A DNA stretch of 64,000 nt. Origin: CAIWHR01 sp963809965. GTDB lineage: Bacteria > Pseudomonadota > Gammaproteobacteria > Burkholderiales > Casimicrobiaceae. The position numbers were made by a program, and so were the translations under genes. Position 1 is the stretch's first letter. Each line of letters opens with the position of its first letter. Shown piece after piece: positions 57,014 through 64,000 of the stretch. The notes under the pieces are model-generated. The model ran no database searches and was not told where the DNA came from. It worked only from the letters and a program-made list of their open reading frames with translations. The stretch is taken from contig CAWELU010000038.1 of assembly GCA_963809965.1 (NCBI GenBank), forward strand, positions 337,797-401,796. Reading direction: 5' to 3'.

Positions 57014-57941
57014 CTAGCGTTCGACGTCGTACCCCGCCGCGATCCATGCGTCGATGCCGCCGGCAAGCGGCCGAACGCGCTTGAAGCCGTGCTGCATGAG
57101 CGCCTTGGCCACCTTGACGGCCGACGCCTCGTTCGGACACGCGCAGTAGACGATGACCTCGCTTGCGGGCTCGATCGCGAGCAGCTCGACTTTCATGTTG
57201 GACGCGTCGACGGTCAACGCGCCGGGAATCCGGCCGGTGGCCGCCTGCGAGAGCGGCGAACGCACGTCGATCACCGTCACACCACGCTCCTCCGCGGCCA
57301 GCTTGCGCAACTCGTGCACCGTCACCCGGTCCATCCGCAGTTGCCGGATGAACCGCTGCCGCTGGACCCACTTCACCGCGACGTACGCAACAAAGCCGGC
57401 GACGATCGTCGCGAGGCCGATCTTGCCCATCGCCTCGAACACCGCCAGCACTTCGTTGACCGCATCGCGGAAAACGTAGCCCACCGCGATCGCCACCCCC
57501 GACCACAGCGCCGCGCCGATCGCATCGAAAAGAAGGAAACGCCAGCGCGACAGGCGCACGACGCCGGCCATCGCGGTCGCCACGGACGCGAATCCGGGCA
57601 CGAACTTGGCAACGGCCAGCGACGACGCGCCCCAGCGCGTGAATATCGTCTCGGTCTGCCGCACGCAGGAATCGGGGGACAGCGACAATCGGCACAGCGT
57701 CCGCAACACGCCCCCGCCTACGCGACGGCCGAGGACATACCACGCGATGTCCGCGATCATCGACGCGACCACTGCCGTTCCGAGCAGGGCGGCGAGCGAA
57801 TATCCGCCGCGCGAGGCTAGCGCGCCGGTGACTATCAGCGTCGGATACGCCGGCACCGGCAGGCCGGCCTGCAGCATCAGCACGTTGATGAAGCACCAAC
57901 GCGAGGCCGTAGTGCTGCAGCAGATCGATCAGGTCGGTCAT
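57014..57941 (-). CDS. DedA-family membrane protein fused to a rhodanese domain (one frameshift)
   Basis: About 309 residues. Residues 1-190 form a DedA/VTT membrane domain: 'GLPVPAYPTLIVTGALASRG', 'AWYVLGRRVGG', 'TRWGASSLAVAKFVPGFASV'. The C-terminal part is a rhodanese domain ('GVTVIDVRSPLSQAATGRIP') with the catalytic Cys in 'VIVYCACPNEASAVKVAKAL'. The frame shifts near 57893: 'MTDLIDLLQHYGLALV' is joined to 'LMLQAGLPVPAYP' by removing one base. Possibly it moves a lipid or metalloid and handles sulfur, but neither role is shown. Confidence 0.82.
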
Positions 57942-58068
57942 GAATGTCGTCCGTCGCGCGAGGCGGCGCATTGCCCGCGCCGGGAACTCCCTGTCACCGC
58001 GGGATTCCGATTGCATCCCGTTGCGACGCTTCGATGAGGTCCCACCCACGAGCGGACAGGACCCGGAG

Positions 58069-58098
58069 TTTACGGGAGAAGCGGACGTTCGCTATAAT
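58069..58098 (+). promoter_or_regulatory. Promoter of the tRNA-Ala gene
   Basis: TATAAT at 58093-58098 is a perfect -10 element. TTTACG at 58069-58074 is a 4/6 match to the -35 hexamer with an 18-base spacer. The predicted start is a few bases before the tRNA 5' end at 58110. Confidence 0.65.
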
Positions 58099-58109
58099 CC
58101 TCCTCCCTC

Positions 58110-58185
<76 letters not shown>

Positions 58186-58211
58186 GTTCACGATCCAAAG
58201 CAGTCCAGCAA

Positions 58212-58254
58212 AGGCCGGTTTTCCAGAATTCTCATAGGGAAACCGGCTTTTTTT
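58212..58254 (+). terminator. Rho-independent terminator after tRNA-Ala
   Basis: GCCGGTTT (58214-58221) pairs perfectly with AAACCGGC (58240-58247), and a run of seven T follows at 58248-58254. It is placed 27 bases after the tRNA and ends its transcript. Confidence 0.85.
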
Positions 58255-58350
58255 CGTCCGCAGGCGTTCAAACCGGGTTCTGGAAATCCTGCCGCTCTTG
58301 GGGGCATAATTGGGGGCATCGGTCGATTCCCCGGTCAGGATGCCCCCAAA

Positions 58351-59587
58351 ATGGCGCTCAGCGATTCTGCGATCCGCAAGGCCAAGCCGGCCGACAAACC
58401 CATACGGCTGTTCGATGGCGGCGGCCTATATCTGGAGATTTCCCCGAGCGGCAGCAAACTGTGGCGGCTGAAGTACCGGTTCGCCGGCAAAGAGAAGCGG
58501 CTCGCGCTGGGGATCTATCCAGACGTTTCGCTTGCCGGAGCCAGAGAAGGCCGCGGCGATGCACGCCGACTCCTTGCTCAAGAGATCGACCCCGGCGTGT
58601 ACCGAAAGGAACAAAGGGCTGCGAACGCCGACCGTGCAACGAACAGCTTCGAGGCGGTGGCCAGAGAATGGCTCGCCAAGTATTCGCCGCGCTGGGCTGC
58701 ATCGCACTCGGGAAAAATTATCAAGCGACTCGAGAACGATGTGTTTCCGTGGATCGGAGCGCAACCGATTGCCGACATTGCCCCGCCGGAAGTCCTCAAA
58801 GTGCTGAATCGAATCGAGGGCCGCGGCGCGCACGATACCGCGCACAGGGCACTTCAGAATTGCGGCCAGGTGTTTCGCTACGGCGTTGCCACGGGGCGCA
58901 TCCTCAACGACCCCTGCCGTGATCTTCGCGGCGCCCTACGCCCTCTGAAGCATGAGCACTTCCCATCTATCACCGAGCCCGTGGCAGTGGCGGAACTGCT
59001 GAGGGCGATCGACGGATTCAAGGGCACGTTTACGGTGCAATGCGCCCTGCGCTTGGCGCCCATGTTCTTCGTGCGCCCTGGAGAACTTCGCACAGCGGAG
59101 TGGGTGCACTTCGACCTTATAAAGAGGCGAATGGCGCTACCTGGCGACCAAGACCAATACGGAACATCTCGTGCCCCTTGCAACGCAGGCGGTGGCGATT
59201 CTGAATGACCTGCACGCGCTGACTGGGCAGCGGCGCTACGTATTTCCTGGGCGCGACCCGAAGAAACCCATGAGCGACGCGGCAGTGAATGCGGCACTGA
59301 GACGCATGGGATACGACACCAGGACCGAAATCACTGGACACGGATTCCGAGCCATGGCGCGGACCATCCTTCATCAAGAACTGGGTATCGCGCCGGAAGT
59401 CATTGAGCATCAACTGGCACACCGCGTTCCCGACGTTCTGGGGACAGCGTACAATCGGACAAAGTTCATCAAGGAACGCCGCAAGATGATGCAGCAGTGG
59501 GCGGATTTCTTGGACAAGCTCAAGGCAGGCGCTACGGTGATTCCGCTTCATGGTCAAACCGCATCACTGGAGTCCCGAAGACGATGA
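58351..59587 (+). CDS. Tyrosine-type site-specific integrase, P4-like (one frameshift)
   Basis: About 411 residues. The N-terminal arm-binding domain reads 'ALSDSAIRKAKPADKPIRLF' then 'DGGGLYLEISPSGSKLWRLK', as in DUF4102-type phage P4 integrases. The catalytic domain has the first Arg in 'VRPGELRTAEW', H-x-x-R in 'GHGFRAMARTIL' and the second His with 'EHQLAHRVPD'; the Tyr is in 'GTAYNRTKFI'. One extra base near 59126 breaks it; repaired, it reads into 'EWRYLATKTNTEHLVPLATQ'. It lies beside tRNA-Ala, the usual position for such genes. Confidence 0.88.
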
Positions 59588-59774
59588 AGCTGGCCAGTGG
59601 CGCGAGGTCATATCCTTGGCCTGAACCACCGGAATCGACGGCTGGTTGCAGGCTGTATTGAACCGCTGCTTACTGAAAGCGCGACCGGACTGTATCGAAA
59701 AGCCGGACCGGCCGGTGTCGCCCCCTTCTTGCCGTCGAGCTTGACATTGCCAACGGCAGCAATGCCGGCGATGG
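59588..59774. other. Junction sequence between the integrase and the truncated intron
   Basis: The reverse-transcriptase homology stops at about 59775 and the integrase ends at 59587. The DNA between matches neither. Two similar words, GGCTGTATTGAA (near 59650) and GGACTGTATCGAA (near 59687), may be parts of a mobile-element end. No coding frame here is convincing. Confidence 0.4.
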
Positions 59775-60632
59775 AGCTTCGGCCTTGCCCTTCCGGCACA
59801 GGATCACGAGATCGTCGGCGTAGGTCACGATCCGAGTACCAAGGCTGCGCTCCAGCCCGAGTTTCTTCCACCCCAGCACGAAGCGGCGCATGTACAGATT
59901 GGCCAGCAGTGGTGAGATGGGAGACCCTTGCGGAATGCCGCGCCGTTGATCTTTGGCCTGGGTCGTGCGTGTCTTCCGACCTCGGTTGTCGGTCTCCTCC
60001 ACGGCGCATTCCAACCACATCTTGATCAGATGCAGCACGCGCCGGTCCACGATGCGCCGCGCAAGCGACAGCATCAGTTCGGCGTGCGGAATGGACCCGA
60101 AGTAGTCCGCGAGGTCGGCGTCTACAACTTCCGGGTGGCCTCTGAACAGCGTCTCTTCCACCTCGATCACCGCCTGCTGGGCATTGCGGCCCGGCCGGTA
60201 GGCGTACTGCTCGGGTGGAAGGTCGGCTTCGAAGATCGGCTCGAGCACCAGCATCGCTGCTGTCATGCACACTCGATCGCGCAAGGTCGAAATGCCCAAC
60301 GGCCTGAGCTTGGGGCTCTTCGCCGTCGAGTTGGCCTTCGGTATGAACACTCTTCTGATCGGATCCGGTCGATAGTCCTCATGCCTGAGCGCAAGCGCCA
60401 GTTCGCCGAGCCACCGCTGCACGCCATACGCCTCGACCTCCACGAAGTCCTGACCGTCCACGCCCGGTGCGCCCTTGTTGGAGCGGCACTGGGCCCAGGC
60501 ATGGGCCAGGATGTCCTCACGGCTGATCTTGTCGTACAGCGCGTAGAAGCGATAGCCGGCTTCAGCCTTCGCTTTCGCGTGTAACGCCATCTGCAGTTTC
60601 TGAACACTCGTCGGAGTTGCTAGGTTGCCCAA
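59670..60632 (-). CDS. Group II intron-encoded reverse transcriptase, C-terminally truncated
   Basis: 320 residues in frame, of which about 286 are recognisable. The RT blocks are 'NKGAPGVDGQDF', 'RPDPIRRVFIPKANSTAKSP', 'LRPLGISTLRDRVCMTAAML', 'YAYRPGRNAQQAV', 'DADLADYFGSIPH', 'RRGIPQGSPISPLLANLYM' and the catalytic 'IVTYADDLVILCRKGK' (Y-A-D-D, 271-274). The thumb/maturase X domain and any endonuclease domain are missing: after residue 286 the sequence is unrelated and runs to a stop at 59670. It is probably inactive. It is preceded by intron RNA sequence (60633-61127). Confidence 0.85.
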   Translation of the reverse strand: MGNLATPTSVQKLQMALHAKAKAEAGYRFYALYDKISREDILAHAWAQCRSNKGAPGVDGQDFVEVEAYGVQRWLGELALALRHEDYRPDPIRRVFIPKANSTAKSPKLRPLGISTLRDRVCMTAAMLVLEPIFEADLPPEQYAYRPGRNAQQAVIEVEETLFRGHPEVVDADLADYFGSIPHAELMLSLARRIVDRRVLHLIKMWLECAVEETDNRGRKTRTTQAKDQRRGIPQGSPISPLLANLYMRRFVLGWKKLGLERSLGTRIVTYADDLVILCRKGKAEAPSPALLPLAMSSSTARRGRHRPVRLFDTVRSRFQ

Positions 60633-61127
60633 TCTCCAGGTCCCTCGCTACGTACTGCGTCTGTCTTGAACCAAGGCCCCTTCCCTCCACCGGCATTACC
60701 CGGCTTCAGCGGTACTCCGAGCCTCTCCGCCACCCCAAGGCGCCCGGCCTTTCCGTCACCGGAGTCCGGTTGGTCGTCCCCGACCACGCCAAGGGGCTTC
60801 CCGTGTTGCGCGCGCTTTCCTTGTGTACATGCTGCCGCCACTACCCCGGCGCAGCGACTGGCGGCACTACCTCGCTCATCCATCCAGTCGTGACAGACTT
60901 CCCCGATACGACAGTCGGGTCGTCCTGCGCATCTAGCTTTTCGAGGATTGCTCGGCGTTCACTCACGTTGCGGCCTGCACACTCGCGCTGCCACCAATTC
61001 GTGGCACGCTTACCCGAAGGCTTCAGACATTTCGTCACCTCCATGCCTGCTCCGGTTGCTTCCGGCTGGAGCGGTTGCCGGGTGGGGCTTGCACCCACTG
61101 GAAAGCGCCGCCTTTTCACGGCGCACG
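59775..61127 (-). mobile_element. Truncated group II intron (5' end, domain I region and partial RT)
   Basis: On the minus strand the element begins at 61127 with GTGCG, the group II 5' consensus, followed by a structured, gene-free 495-base stretch including GGGTGCAAGCCCCACCC. This fits domains I to IV of an intron that carries its RT in domain IV. The RT is cut at about 59775. No domain V-like sequence or 3' end is seen below that point, so the 3' part has been deleted. The 60633-61238 stretch holds no other gene. Confidence 0.7.
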
Positions 61128-61238
61128 CCGAGAGCGCCAGTTGGCAAACCACGACTGAACGGCCGCCCACGGCGTTATAGACCGTCAGTATCCGATCAAG
61201 CGTAGACTTCCTGGCGTCTTTCCAGGGGAGGGAAGTGC

Positions 61239-62251
61239 ATGGACCGGGTTCCACGCAGGGACTTCCTGCTCACGGGTATGGCACTTGTTACCGCACCACT
61301 CGCGGTCCGGGCGCAGCAGCCGGGGAAGGTCTATCGCGTCGGCCTCATCGCGACCACGTCCCCGGTCTCGGAGTTGGCTGGACCCGAGCCTGTCAACCCG
61401 GCCGTCAGAGCATTGGTGCAGAGTTTGCGAGTCCTCGGCTATGTGGAAGGGCAGAACCTCATCCTGGACCGTCGGTCGGCCGAGGGGAGGTTCGAGCGAT
61501 TCGGCGAAATCGTTTCGGAATTGGTCCGCCTCAAAGCGGACGTGATTGTAGTTCCCGGCGATCGGCTGCCAAAGGTAGCCAAAGCGGTTACCACCACCGT
61601 CCCCATCGTCTTGGCGAGCAGCATCAATCCCGTGGGCGAGGGACTGGTTCAGAGCCTCGCGCGACCGGGCGGCAACATCACGGGACTCACGACGTTAGTC
61701 GGGCCGGAGATCGAGGCCAAGCGCCTGGAACTCTTGAGAGCGATGGTGCCCAGCGTTTCTCGCATCGCCTACCTCGCCGCAAGGAAGACAAAGACTGGAG
61801 AGCCCTTGGGGGCAGAGCGTTCGAACGGCCGCGCAGGCCTTGGGTGTGACGCTGGTTCTGGCCGAGTTCATACCGCATCAGTACACGGACGCCTTCGCGC
61901 AGATCAGCCGCACGCAGGCCGAGGCGGTCTTCGTTTCGGCGAGTGCGGCGGCCTACGCCGACCGAGCTGTCATCGTGGACCTTCTGTCCCAGGCTCGGCT
62001 GCCAGGCATTCTCTACTATCGGGAGGCGGTGGAACTCGGGGGATCTGATGTCCTATGGAGTGAACCTTGCTGACGTTTGGCGTCGTGCGGCCGGCTATGT
62101 GGACAAGATCTTGAGGGGCGCCAAGCCCGCGGAGCTGCCCATAGAGCAGCCGACCAAGTTCGAACTCGTGATCAATCTCAAGACCGCAAGGGCGCTCGGA
62201 ATCACTATTCCGCAATCACTGCTGCTGCGCGTGGACGAGGTCATCCAGTAA
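61239..62251 (+). CDS. ABC transporter substrate-binding protein, PF04392 (TrpX-like) family (two frameshifts)
   Basis: About 336 residues. The N-terminus carries a twin-arginine-like export signal ('RRDFLLTGMALVTAPLAVRA', followed by QQ). Family blocks are 'LGYVEGQNLILDRRSAEGRF', 'VPIVLASSINPVGEGLVQSL', 'RPGGNITGLTTLVGPEIEAK' and at the end 'RRAAGYVDKILRGAKPAELP' with 'LKTARALGITIPQSLLLRVD'. Frame breaks near 61815 and 62040 each equal one extra base. The ligand is unknown; relatives are common as many paralogues in Bradyrhizobium and Burkholderiales. A GGGGAGG site precedes the ATG. No ATPase or permease partner is nearby. Confidence 0.82.
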
Positions 62252-62287
62252 TCAACGCTCAGGCTGTACTCAGCGCCGCGAGCGCGA

Positions 62288-62593
62288 TCATCCGGGCGTG
62301 CGGAAGAAATTCTCGTAGACGAACTGCGCCGCCCGCATGACTGCCGGGTAGGCCGCGAGGACGAAGATCGTCCACACGAGCCAGCGCCGGCCGCGCACGA
62401 CCGCGCGCCAGAGGAGCAGCAGCAGACTGCCCAGAACCAGTGCGATCGGAATGATGAAGCCGATCGCCATCCCCTGCTGCGGGTCGTACTCGGACGGCGC
62501 GGCCAGCGCCCAGATCGCCAAGCCCAGGTAGCAGGCGAGTAGGATCACCGCGGCAATACTCACCCAGTTCCAGCGCCCGGCCACGTCCGCCAT
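62288..62593 (-). CDS. Small membrane protein of unknown function
   Basis: 101 residues from ATG 'MADVAGRWNWVSIAAVILLA'. Three hydrophobic helices (about 11-31, 44-62 and 72-90) are separated by short loops ('APSEYDPQQGMAIG' and 'RAVVRGRRW'). I do not recognise a family. A TTG two codons upstream is possible. It is convergent with the ABC binding-protein gene and alone on its strand until 62850. Intact frame. Confidence 0.55.
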   Translation of the reverse strand: MADVAGRWNWVSIAAVILLACYLGLAIWALAAPSEYDPQQGMAIGFIIPIALVLGSLLLLLWRAVVRGRRWLVWTIFVLAAYPAVMRAAQFVYENFFRTPG

Positions 62594-62849
62594 CGTCAAC
62601 GGGGCACGCGGCCGCGCACGGCCCGCACTCGCGCGATCAGGTAAAACAATGCGCAGGGTTGGTGCTGCTCACGCAAACAGATGCTCAATTCCGCTCAAGA
62701 TCGACCGCCTTCACCGGAATGACTGCGCGACGGCACAATGCACTTCGGTCATTTCGCCCTACTTGGCCTATCTGGCTGGCGCGCAGCCGCTGCTTGCTTG
62801 GCCGCGACCGTTCGAGCAAGTGGTTTCGGCGATGCACGCAGGACCCGAA

Positions 62850-63689
62850 TTATTCTGGCATTGCCCGCCTTCTTCGATGAACTTGGAGAACCGGTGTTTG
62901 GCTTAGCAAACGCTCCAGCTTGTTCGTGAATCCACAATCTCGCGCAATCTCCGGCAAGCGCAGGAACACCTTGTTGGCCTCGAGACAAGGCGCGTGAGGA
63001 GCGCAAAGGCTCAGGACGTTTCCTTGCTCATTGAGATTCAGACCGTAACTCGAAAAGGGAACGACGACCCCATTTCCCTTCGAGGCAGTGAAATCGATGA
63101 AGCAAGCGTAGAGGATCTCTTGGGCTGGATCTCTCGGAGGCACCCCCATCACGCACTGATATTCGCTGTCGGTCAAGATCATGTCTTGCTCGATGCCGAG
63201 GGCCTGCGCGAGTCGACCCGCCTTCTCGTCTCCTAATGGCTCATTGATCTGGTCAGGGTGCTGGTATACCGGCGGCGCCAGGGCTTGCCATTGCTCTGTC
63301 GTCTGGCAGTATGAGGGCCAGACTGTATTCATGTCGCGCCTGACGTTCTTGTCGGCAGCTTGCTGCCGGAAAAATCGCGCCATCTGGTCGTAGGGGCAGC
63401 CATCAGGATTGTCGAGTAGGCACTTGTAGACCTGTTGCGGAAGCGGCACCCTGTAGGCGGGCATTAGCGCGGCAGTTGCGGGATTCGAAAAGTAGAGGAA
63501 CAGGAAGTTTACGAAGTAGATCGGAGGCGCCAGGGGCACTCCAAAAGGAACGGTCTGGCGTCCTGAAGATCCGGAAGCCGCCTCCGGGACCCTACGAGGG
63601 TCCGTTTCCCGCTCCTGAGCGGGGAGACATCCCGCCCATACAGTTATCAGGAGACCCAACGTTATGCCGAAAAGGTTCTTGGTCCGCAT
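62850..63689 (-). CDS. Exported Cys-rich protein of unknown function
   Basis: 279 residues. The N-terminus 'MRTKNLFGITLGLLITVWAG' followed by Cys21 is a signal peptide, possibly a lipoprotein type with an imperfect lipobox. The mature part has several Cys pairs ('KCLLDNPDGC', 'SLCAPHAPC') and a compact pattern 'LYFSNPATAALMPAYRVPLP' with 'LPEIARDCGFTNKLERLLSQ'. A strong GGGAGG site lies before the ATG. I recognise no family. The last residues are Arg-rich and may reflect a frame error. Base composition is lower in GC than the 24-50 kb genes, as expected inside an acquired element. Confidence 0.55.
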   Translation of the reverse strand: MRTKNLFGITLGLLITVWAGCLPAQERETDPRRVPEAASGSSGRQTVPFGVPLAPPIYFVNFLFLYFSNPATAALMPAYRVPLPQQVYKCLLDNPDGCPYDQMARFFRQQAADKNVRRDMNTVWPSYCQTTEQWQALAPPVYQHPDQINEPLGDEKAGRLAQALGIEQDMILTDSEYQCVMGVPPRDPAQEILYACFIDFTASKGNGVVVPFSSYGLNLNEQGNVLSLCAPHAPCLEANKVFLRLPEIARDCGFTNKLERLLSQTPVLQVHRRRRAMPE

Positions 63690-63805
63690 CTGTACCTCCC
63701 GAGAACAGGATAATCGGACGGCTTCTTATCCAACGCCAAGCTAACCCAAGCCCCAGGCATACGCAAGGCGTTCGGTATTGCGCTTTCCGGATGACCGCAA
63801 CGGGT

Positions 63806-63945
63806 CGAGGGCGTGTGAAAACTCGGTTCAGATAGTTCGCGCGAAAATTTGACCTCTCAGATCGCGCTGTATTCGATTCTTTGTGAGCAGGGAGGGGTAA
63901 GAGACCCCTGAAATCGAAATCGGGGCGAGTTTTCACACACCCTCG
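63806..63945. repeat. Possible MITE or IS remnant with 20-bp inverted ends
   Basis: CGAGGGCGTGTGAAAACTCG at 63806-63825 matches the reverse complement of 63926-63945 at 19 of 20 bases. The 100 bases between contain no gene. The 140-base unit has the size and layout of a miniature inverted-repeat element. The stretch 63690-64000 holds no other supported feature. Flanking target duplications are not clear. Confidence 0.5.
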
Positions 63946-64000
63946 GTCGTTCACGGGCATCCGCTGCGGGGCGCCGAACGGCGGTTCTGCGATCCAGATC

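Noticed and set aside
58186..58350. A longer integrase start inside the tRNA region
   Set aside because: The in-frame ATG at 58147 lies within tRNA-Ala and the terminator; the ATG at 58351 with a nearby AGGA site starts the conserved domain.
63592..63960. Minus-strand frame of 122 codons across the inverted repeat
   Set aside because: It runs through both repeat arms and has no start context; it looks like a chance frame over a mobile-element remnant.

Overview
The window is high-GC, tightly packed chromosomal DNA from a Gram-negative bacterium, most probably a betaproteobacterium of the Burkholderiales type. This rests on gene order and gene types: hemA-prfA-prmC, rph-rdgB-hemW, hemC-hemD with hemX-hemY nearby, a TRAP importer, ubiA and ubiD, and yqjDE-like genes. 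The assignment is an inference from content, not from a phylogenetic marker.

Layout. 1-7.2 kb: a sugar-acid utilisation cluster with a TRAP importer, a glucarate-dehydratase-like enolase-superfamily enzyme, an SDR dehydrogenase, two FAH-family enzymes and an AhpD-like protein. 7.3-15 kb: prolyl iminopeptidase, yceI with cytochrome b561, bioA, a DacB/PBP4 carboxypeptidase, small membrane and cupin proteins, and the yqjD-yqjE-yqjK stress-membrane set. 15-24 kb: ubiD, an MFS transporter, formate-tetrahydrofolate ligase, an unusual SDR, a DNA-deoxyinosine glycosylase, ubiA, an epimerase-like protein and a ferredoxin-reductase. 24-31 kb: haem genes hemY, hemX, hemD and hemC, split by three unrelated genes. 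31-41 kb: a 2OG oxygenase, denD-like, dusA, an acyl-CoA ligase, a MidA-like methyltransferase, a pteridine-reductase-like SDR, and the rph-rdgB-hemW-chaC operon. 41-45 kb: a small surface-glycan cluster. 45-50 kb: an Ldh-family dehydrogenase, hemA-prfA-prmC and a CHRD protein. 50-57 kb: recG, then a tungstate importer (tupBCA) divergent from a ModE-like regulator and a Mop protein, RidA and a DedA-rhodanese fusion. 58-64 kb: tRNA-Ala(CGC) carrying an integrase at its 3' side, a truncated group II intron, an ABC binding protein and unknown genes. This last part looks like the start of an integrated element that runs off the window.

Sequence quality. Many well-conserved genes between about 4.8 and 24 kb, and a few later ones, are broken by single-base frameshifts. 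Most can be repaired by removing one base. They hit essential-type genes (ubiA, fhs, rdgB, prmC), so I read them as uncorrected sequencing insertions, not as real gene decay. Such genes are listed as one CDS spanning the breaks.

Functional links. The first cluster can be read as a complete import and non-phosphorylative breakdown route for an aldonic or uronic acid, ending in pyruvate plus a small hydroxy-acid. The tungstate importer, its divergent regulator and the Mop protein form a self-contained oxyanion uptake, sensing and storage set with matching operator-like half-sites between them.
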